50,900 nt of DNA from Anaerobacillus alkalidiazotrophicus (GTDB lineage: Bacteria; Bacillota; Bacilli; Bacillales_H; Anaerobacillaceae). A program made the position numbers and the translations under genes. This document shows, in pieces, positions 46,165-50,900 of the stretch. Each line of letters opens with the position of its first letter. The stretch's first letter is position 1. Below the pieces are notes generated by a model. It had not been told where the DNA came from, made no database searches, and saw only the letters and a list, made by a program, of their open reading frames with translations. The stretch lies in NCBI RefSeq assembly GCF_001866055.1, contig NZ_MLQS01000001.1, positions 413,690 to 464,589 on the forward strand, written 5' to 3'.

Positions 46165-47040
46165 TTATTTTAATGATCCTACCATAACACCTTTTTCAAA
46201 GTACTTTTGGAAGAATGGATACATTATTAACAATGGTAAACTTGAAAGTACGATAGATGAGTATTTAATCATTTCTGAGACCCTCTGTAGCTCAGCCATC
46301 GCAAGTTGATCGCTAATCATTCCAGGCTGAACTTCATTCTGGATGAGTATTGAGCGTAAAATCAACTGCAACGGATAAAGATCTCGATCTTCTAGATATA
46401 TCATTGCGTCAAAATAAGCATTCCATTGCCCGATGAACGCATATAAAGCGATTACAAAAATAATTGGTTTAGCCAAAGGCAATACAATTTTAAGGAAGAT
46501 TTTGAATTCGGATGCACCATCAATTCTTGCTGCTTCCTTCAATTCATTTGGTATTGCTTTAAAGTACGTTCTTGATAAAATGATAAACCAAACAGAAATC
46601 GCATTGGGAAGGATAATCGCCCAAATCGTGTTAAGCATCCCTAAATCTCGGACAACTAAATATGTCGGGATTAATCCACCGTTAAAAAACATGGTAATTA
46701 AAAAGAAGATCATAAATATTTTTCGGCCAACTAGACCATCTGCAGAAAGCGTATATCCTGCAAGTATAGAGACTGTTACTGTCACAATCGTAAATGCAGT
46801 AGAATACAGAATGGAGTTGAAGAATCCTCTCATGATTGAGCCATCACTTAATATTCGTCTGTAACCTTCTAAAGTCCAATCAGAAGCATTAAATGAAAAT
46901 CCTTTTGTAAGCAAAATACTAGGTTGTAAAAAAGAAGATAATAATACATATAAAAGTGGGGAAACAACAACTAAAATAATAACGCCCAATAAAATTTTAT
47001 TAATGAGTAGCAGCAATCGATCCCCTTTTGAGTTGTTCAT
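46165..47040 (-). CDS. carbohydrate ABC transporter permease (LplC-like)
   Basis: A 291-residue permease with six membrane segments and the EAA loop ELKEAARIDGASEFKIFLKI, and the C-terminal KYFEKGVMVGSLK ending that is characteristic of this group. ATG 47040 follows AAGGAGG; the longer frame starts 13 codons earlier without support. 16 bp after the first permease gene. Confidence 0.93.
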   Translation of the reverse strand: MNNSKGDRLLLLINKILLGVIILVVVSPLLYVLLSSFLQPSILLTKGFSFNASDWTLEGYRRILSDGSIMRGFFNSILYSTAFTIVTVTVSILAGYTLSADGLVGRKIFMIFFLITMFFNGGLIPTYLVVRDLGMLNTIWAIILPNAISVWFIILSRTYFKAIPNELKEAARIDGASEFKIFLKIVLPLAKPIIFVIALYAFIGQWNAYFDAMIYLEDRDLYPLQLILRSILIQNEVQPGMISDQLAMAELQRVSEMIKYSSIVLSSLPLLIMYPFFQKYFEKGVMVGSLK

Positions 47041-47056
47041 CCTTTTTCCTCCTTTC

Positions 47057-48034
47057 TTATAAAAGACCTTCGCCTTCATTTAATTTTTTTACTACTTGGT
47101 TAACAAAAACGAGTAAAAACACATTAATAACTGCATTAAATAACCCTACAGCGGTAGCAAATGAATAATCTCCTGCTAGTAGACCGCGTTTATATACATA
47201 GGTTGGAATAATTTCTGAAGTAGTTATATTCATCGATGTTTGCAATAAATAGGCTTTTTCAAAACCGATAGCCATGATTCCGCCAGCTGCTAAAATAAAC
47301 AGCACAGCCATAACTGGTTTCAATGTTGGCAAATCAATATGTCTAATTCGTTGTAAAAGTGATGCCCCGTCTATCGTTGCTGCGTCATGTAGTTGGGGAT
47401 CAACGTTTGCGAGCGCTGCCACATAAATAATCGATGCCCAACCAGCCCCTTGCCATACTCCAGACACAATATAAATGGTTCGAAATGCATCAGGATCAGA
47501 CATAAACGAAACTGGCTTATCTAAGAAAATTGAAAGTAGAGCATTAATAGGTCCTGCTGGAGATAGAAAGAGAAATACCATTCCCGAAACGACAACGATT
47601 GAAATAAAATGAGGAGCATAAAGAACTAATTGAATATTCTTTTTAAATTTTGCTCTTCTCACCTGGTTTAACATGAGTGCCAAAATGATTGGAATAGGAA
47701 AACCAATAAGTAGTTCAAACGAACTTAATTTAAGCGTATTCATAAAGATTTGTAAAAAATTTGGTGATGATAAGAAGTTCTCAAAATGTTTTAATCCAAC
47801 CCAATCACTACCCACGATCCCTTTTAATGGATTAAAGTCTTTAAATGCAATCGTCGCTCCATAAATGGGTACATACTTAAAAATAATTGTCAATATAACA
47901 GCCGGTGCAATGAGTAAATAAAGCACATAGTTTTTCTTGATATAATCGATGTTTCTTTTTAATTTTGATGCTGTTTTCTTTTCAGTTTTGATCTGGACAG
48001 CCGTTTCTTGGTTAGCTTTTATTAATTCTCGCAT
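47057..48034 (-). CDS. carbohydrate ABC transporter permease (LplB-like)
   Basis: A 325-residue permease with six membrane segments, after a cytoplasmic N-terminus of about 40 residues rich in Lys. EAA loop: LHDAATIDGASLLQRIRHID. ATG 48034 follows AGGAGG; the frame open upstream has no site. First gene of the operon; no ATPase gene is present, as in other systems that share an MsmX-type ATPase. Confidence 0.93.
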   Translation of the reverse strand: MRELIKANQETAVQIKTEKKTASKLKRNIDYIKKNYVLYLLIAPAVILTIIFKYVPIYGATIAFKDFNPLKGIVGSDWVGLKHFENFLSSPNFLQIFMNTLKLSSFELLIGFPIPIILALMLNQVRRAKFKKNIQLVLYAPHFISIVVVSGMVFLFLSPAGPINALLSIFLDKPVSFMSDPDAFRTIYIVSGVWQGAGWASIIYVAALANVDPQLHDAATIDGASLLQRIRHIDLPTLKPVMAVLFILAAGGIMAIGFEKAYLLQTSMNITTSEIIPTYVYKRGLLAGDYSFATAVGLFNAVINVFLLVFVNQVVKKLNEGEGLL

Positions 48035-48214
48035 TCTCTTAACCTCCTTTTTTGAAGCTAATATACTAATTAGAAATTCCAAAGTCAGAGAACTCTTTCA
48101 TAATACTTAGGTACAATTGCAAGTTTTTTTATCAGTCCTAGTAGAACTAAAAACTATGATCAACCTTCTTTTTCCCCCTTCATTTATTTTGTGTTCTCTA
48201 TTTGTATTTTTACT

Positions 48215-48254
48215 ATAACAAAATAGTTATTAAGAAGATTTCAATATCTTTGGT
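48215..48254 (-). promoter_or_regulatory. shared promoter/operator motif before the permease operon
   Basis: On the complement CCAAAGATATTGAAATC is followed 14 nt later by TTTTGTTATAG. The same arrangement occurs upstream of the levanase gene at 50454-50493. TTGAAA may be the -35 and TTGTTA or TATAGT the -10; the conserved CCAAAnATA part may bind an activator. Confidence 0.55.
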
Positions 48255-48280
48255 TTGTGACTTTTAATATTTTCAGAGGT

Positions 48281-48296
48281 TTGTAATCGTTTACGC
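48281..48296. promoter_or_regulatory. cre-like catabolite repression site
   Basis: TTGTAATCGTTTACGC fits the cre consensus WTGNAANCGNWNNCW closely. It lies about 25 bp upstream of the putative promoter of the permease operon, so CcpA control is likely but unproven. Confidence 0.55.
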
Positions 48297-48338
48297 AAAA
48301 AGGTGTCAGCATCTTCACATTATGCTGACACCTTTTAA
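48296..48338. terminator. terminator after the levanase gene
   Basis: AAAAAGGTGTCAGCAT pairs with ATGCTGACACCTTTT around a short loop. It is about 70 bp after the levanase stop on the minus strand and separates that gene from the permease operon. Confidence 0.88.
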
Positions 48339-48406
48339 TTGTATTATTAAGATATCTATAATCGTATTATCATACACATGAGGAATACTCGAAGTTTTCT
48401 AGAATC

Positions 48407-50233
48407 CTATTTACCAGAAACTCTGACGCTAATACTCTTTTCTACTAAATTGTTTAAGTCTGTTATGATAACTTGTGTCGTTCCCTCTTTTTTTCCCCTT
48501 ATAGTCGCATTCATACCATCCAGAGATAATTCTATTATTTCTGGATCTTCGACAGACCAAACTAAGTCCTCTCCTTTTATACGTAGCCAGTCAGGTTTTA
48601 CTTGTGCTTGGAGTTTCTCTTCTTCATCAATGGTAATATGAACCCTTTCTTCATTGACAACAATTTGTGATATTTTATTATTAGGTGGTTGGTTTCGCCA
48701 TGTCGAGTGAAGATGATAGAAGTTTAGTGATTCAATATCGATACTGCCCCCCTTTGTATAAAGTTCAATTCCGTTATTGGTCGGTTTTGTATATATCAAA
48801 TTCGTGAACACGATTTCCCCATCATTTACAAATAACTCTACGGACGATTCATCGACAAACCCCCGCAGTTTTATATTTTTTTGTTTTGTTGGATAATCCG
48901 TTTCATAAAGAGAGCCAAAATCAAAAAAAGACCCATTTCGATCAATTAATCTTTGAAGTCCAGAATTTGTACGGTCAACAAAAACCTTCTCCGTTTTAGT
49001 ATTAATTCCAATCACAGTTTCCTCATCATCTGCTTGACGAACTCGAATACCAAATTCCTCAACATCTTCCCATGTTATGGTTGCTTCAAATTCAAATGTT
49101 GTACCTGAAAAATCATCGATTCTGTGATTTCCTTCAAGATGAAAATTATTGATAGAATACTCTGTAGCCCTCAAGCTTTCTATTTCAGAGATCGGCTCTT
49201 GGAATAGCCTGATCTTACCGTCTTCAACAGTTCTTAACGATAATTCACGGGGAATAGACATGGCACCCTTCCAAGGATCTGTTGGACTTTGATAAGGATA
49301 GCGCCAATTAGCCATCCAGGCTAACCAAATTTTACGTCCGTCTTTTACTGGAATATCAGAGAATGATTGAGCCGCATAAAAATCTTGCCCATAATCCGTA
49401 ATTAAGATATGATCGGCTGGGTATTCATTAATAAACTCCTTACCATCAAACTCGCCAATAAAATATTGGGCAGTTGATCCATTTGTCTCATTATTGTCTC
49501 CTACACTAACGTGAAGTACCCATTTCTCATTGCCATCTTCACCATTAACCGGTAAGCGAAATAAATCAGGGCACTCCCAAACAGCTACTTGCAAACCTTG
49601 ACCATCGCCAAATCGGCTTAAGTATTCCCACTCAATTAAATTATCAGAGTTAAAAAATGTTACACTTTTATCAGTAGATACCACCATTACCCATTTTTCC
49701 GTTTCGTCATGCCAGAATACTTTCGGGTCTCGAAAATCTTTTATTCCTGGGTTTTTAATCACTGGATTGCCCTCATAACGTTCCCAAGTTCTTCCTCTAT
49801 CACTACTAAAAGCAATACTTTGTGCTTCTCCCCCTGCTGTATTCGTGTAAATAGCTACCAAACCTGCTTTACCATTAAAGAATCCGGTGGTATCATTCCA
49901 ATCAACAACAGCGCTTCCTGATAAAGCTTGACCTAGATCATCATGATCCAAGGCAATAGGTTGATGACTCCAATGTATCAAATCCTTACTAATTGCATGA
50001 GCCCAATGTCCATTTTTTTGATGAAACAAATGATATTCCCCTTTAAAGTAAATCAATCCATTTGGATCTGCTAAATTCCCAACTGGTGTGGAAAAGTGAT
50101 ACTGAGGCCGATATAATTCCGTATAGTACTCATCACTAGCATCATGTTCTAATTTTATCGTATTGGTACATCCCACAATTCCGATCATTGCAATACCTAT
50201 CCCAAAAATAAATTTTTTAGCAGAATAAATCAT
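48407..50233 (-). CDS. surface-anchored GH32 fructan hydrolase (levanase-like) with Ig-like domain
   Basis: A 608-residue lipoprotein. Signal peptide with lipobox GIVGC (Cys about 22). GH32 five-blade propeller from about 45: LADPNG holds the nucleophile Asp, though the usual Asn before it is Ala here; DFRDPKVFW and WECPDLF give the other two acids. A beta-sandwich domain follows, then a C-terminal Big_2-like Ig domain (about 525-605) that may attach to cell wall or polysaccharide. Expected to cut levan, inulin or sucrose outside the cell. ATG behind GAAGGGAG. Confidence 0.92.
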   Translation of the reverse strand: MIYSAKKFIFGIGIAMIGIVGCTNTIKLEHDASDEYYTELYRPQYHFSTPVGNLADPNGLIYFKGEYHLFHQKNGHWAHAISKDLIHWSHQPIALDHDDLGQALSGSAVVDWNDTTGFFNGKAGLVAIYTNTAGGEAQSIAFSSDRGRTWERYEGNPVIKNPGIKDFRDPKVFWHDETEKWVMVVSTDKSVTFFNSDNLIEWEYLSRFGDGQGLQVAVWECPDLFRLPVNGEDGNEKWVLHVSVGDNNETNGSTAQYFIGEFDGKEFINEYPADHILITDYGQDFYAAQSFSDIPVKDGRKIWLAWMANWRYPYQSPTDPWKGAMSIPRELSLRTVEDGKIRLFQEPISEIESLRATEYSINNFHLEGNHRIDDFSGTTFEFEATITWEDVEEFGIRVRQADDEETVIGINTKTEKVFVDRTNSGLQRLIDRNGSFFDFGSLYETDYPTKQKNIKLRGFVDESSVELFVNDGEIVFTNLIYTKPTNNGIELYTKGGSIDIESLNFYHLHSTWRNQPPNNKISQIVVNEERVHITIDEEEKLQAQVKPDWLRIKGEDLVWSVEDPEIIELSLDGMNATIRGKKEGTTQVIITDLNNLVEKSISVRVSGK

Positions 50234-50379
50234 ACGTCTCTCCCTTCTTATAGGTTAATAGTTTTCCAACGTTTTGATACATGTTCTTTCATTGATTAGT
50301 GAAAGAGAAACAAGCAAATACCCTTACACCAGAAGGCGCTTTCTATTTTTGTGTCTTATCCCCCTCTCACCTTTTTTGA

Positions 50380-50416
50380 AAAACAAAGCTTACCATATAA
50401 TGGTGAGCTTTGTTTT
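50380..50416 (-). terminator. terminator-like hairpin in the levanase leader
   Basis: AAACAAAGCT-ACCAT and ATGGT-AGCTTTGTTT pair with one T-G position and a TATA loop, followed by a T-run on the minus strand. It lies between the shared promoter motif and the levanase start, so it could be an attenuator. Confidence 0.6.
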
Positions 50417-50453
50417 TCTTGTACTATAAACCTTTTATAATCCTTTCTTAAAG

Positions 50454-50493
50454 TGTAACAAAAAGACCAAAAGTAGGATTTCAATATTTTTGG
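50454..50493 (-). promoter_or_regulatory. shared promoter/operator motif before the levanase gene
   Basis: On the complement CCAAAAATATTGAAATCC, then after a short spacer CTTTTTGTTACA. It aligns with the motif at 48215-48254 in both halves and in spacing. Confidence 0.5.
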
Positions 50494-50588
50494 CTAAGAA
50501 CATTTAAAATTATTAGGATATAAATAGAAAAGGTAAAGATTTTTAGATTCTAACTTATTTCTAAGTCGAAAGTCATGCAACTTAAATG

Positions 50589-50620
50589 TAAAAAATCCCT
50601 AGTTACAAAACTAGAGGATT
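50589..50620 (-). terminator. terminator of the right-edge sugar-binding protein
   Basis: On the complement AATCCTCTAGTT pairs with AACTAGGGATT around TTGT, then TTTTA. It lies 10-40 bp after the stop codon. Confidence 0.75.
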
Positions 50621-50629
50621 ACTTATTTA

Positions 50630-50900
50630 TCACTTCTGTATACCTTTTAAACTTGCATTTATTTTTTCCACCGCTTCATCTGCTGCTACTTTCACATTTT
50701 TTCCAGAAATCCCAACTTCCTCAAATAATACCTTAATAGCATCGCTTACAACTGGATATGCGGGAGTTACAGGGCGGTTCTTTGAGTTATTTTGTCCTTG
50801 TTGAAAAAATATATTTTTGGGGTACTTATTCATTTCGAGAATGGCAGTAGCTACTGAATATCTCGCCGGAATTTCACCGGTGACCTCAACATACCTTTTA
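50630..50900 (-). CDS. extracellular sugar-binding protein, C-terminal part (truncated by window edge)
   Basis: The last ~89 codons of a gene that continues past the right edge. The end reads VEVTGEIPARYSVATAI, then MNKYPKNIFFQQGQN and VKVAADEAVEKINASLKG. The TGEIPAR motif and the final AADEAVEKIN helix are typical of family 1 ABC sugar-binding proteins. Reading starts before the in-frame ATG at 50833, because the frame remains open to the edge with good similarity. Probably another carbohydrate importer component next to the fructan genes. Confidence 0.8.
   Translation of the reverse strand, partial: KRYVEVTGEIPARYSVATAILEMNKYPKNIFFQQGQNNSKNRPVTPAYPVVSDAIKVLFEEVGISGKNVKVAADEAVEKINASLKGIQK

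Noticed and set aside
46433..46864. 143-codon plus-strand frame opposite the LplC-like permease gene
   Set aside because: Antisense shadow of a conserved membrane protein gene, with no family features.
50630..50833. A small separate gene of 67 codons starting at the ATG at 50833
   Set aside because: The frame remains open to the right edge and the upstream residues (VEVTGEIPAR) belong to the same binding-protein family, so this is the end of a larger gene.

Overview
The window reads as a chromosome segment of a low-GC, spore-forming member of the Bacillaceae, probably an alkaliphile or haloalkaliphile. The backbone around 3.4-16.8 kb (sprT-like, cmpA, tex, sigB module, ndoA/ndoAI, alr, ydcC-like, acpS, rhomboid) follows the order known from Bacillus subtilis. 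Sporulation is implied by cmpA. Several surface lipoproteins have long Asp/Glu-rich linkers after the lipobox, and there is a betaine importer. No tools were run: every assignment comes from reading the sequence and from remembered family features.

Layout. (1) 1-2032: rRNA on the minus strand, but the 16S 5' part runs directly into the interior of 23S, so this is a chimera (assembly join or deletion). The 23S also carries an extra hairpin of about 40 nt. (2) 2274-3332: eleven minus-strand tRNA genes with a consensus promoter. (3) 3.4-12 kb: SprT-like protein, cmpA (plus strand, GTG start, 46 codons), tex, a short rsbU-rsbV-rsbW-sigB module without rsbR/S/T/X beside it, then ndoA/ndoAI and alr. 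(4) 12.6-16.8 kb: YdcC-like lipoprotein, a frameshifted NAD(P)HX repair gene, acpS and a rhomboid protease. (5) 16.9-21.1 kb: a ferric iron ABC importer in two transcription units, each with a Fur box. (6) 21.4-30.5 kb: MFS transporter, MgtE, YitT protein, chemoreceptor, YfhP/YdjM-like membrane protein, sigX-rsiX. (7) 30-33.9 kb: gbsR-type repressor divergent from opuAA-AB-AC. (8) 34-41.7 kb: GerMN lipoprotein, flavin reductase-like protein, modBC without modA, methyltransferase, second chemoreceptor, aldo/keto reductase. (9) 41.9-50.9 kb: fructan/sucrose locus with fructokinase, cytoplasmic GH32, a LplABC-type importer, a lipoprotein GH32 levanase-like enzyme and the end of another sugar-binding protein.

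How the genes work together. The right-hand locus can be read as a PTS-independent fructan pathway: the surface GH32 lipoprotein cuts levan, inulin or sucrose-type polymers, the binding protein and two permeases import oligosaccharides (ATPase not encoded here), the cytoplasmic GH32 releases fructose, and fructokinase phosphorylates it. Two copies of a shared promoter/operator-like motif precede the permease operon and the levanase.

The most unusual material is non-coding. Three families of dispersed palindromic repeats fill the intergenic spaces. In family B (four copies) the inner hairpin arms have changed together between two subfamilies. In family C (two copies) the terminal stems differ in sequence but still pair. 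These are the best candidates here for something not yet described.
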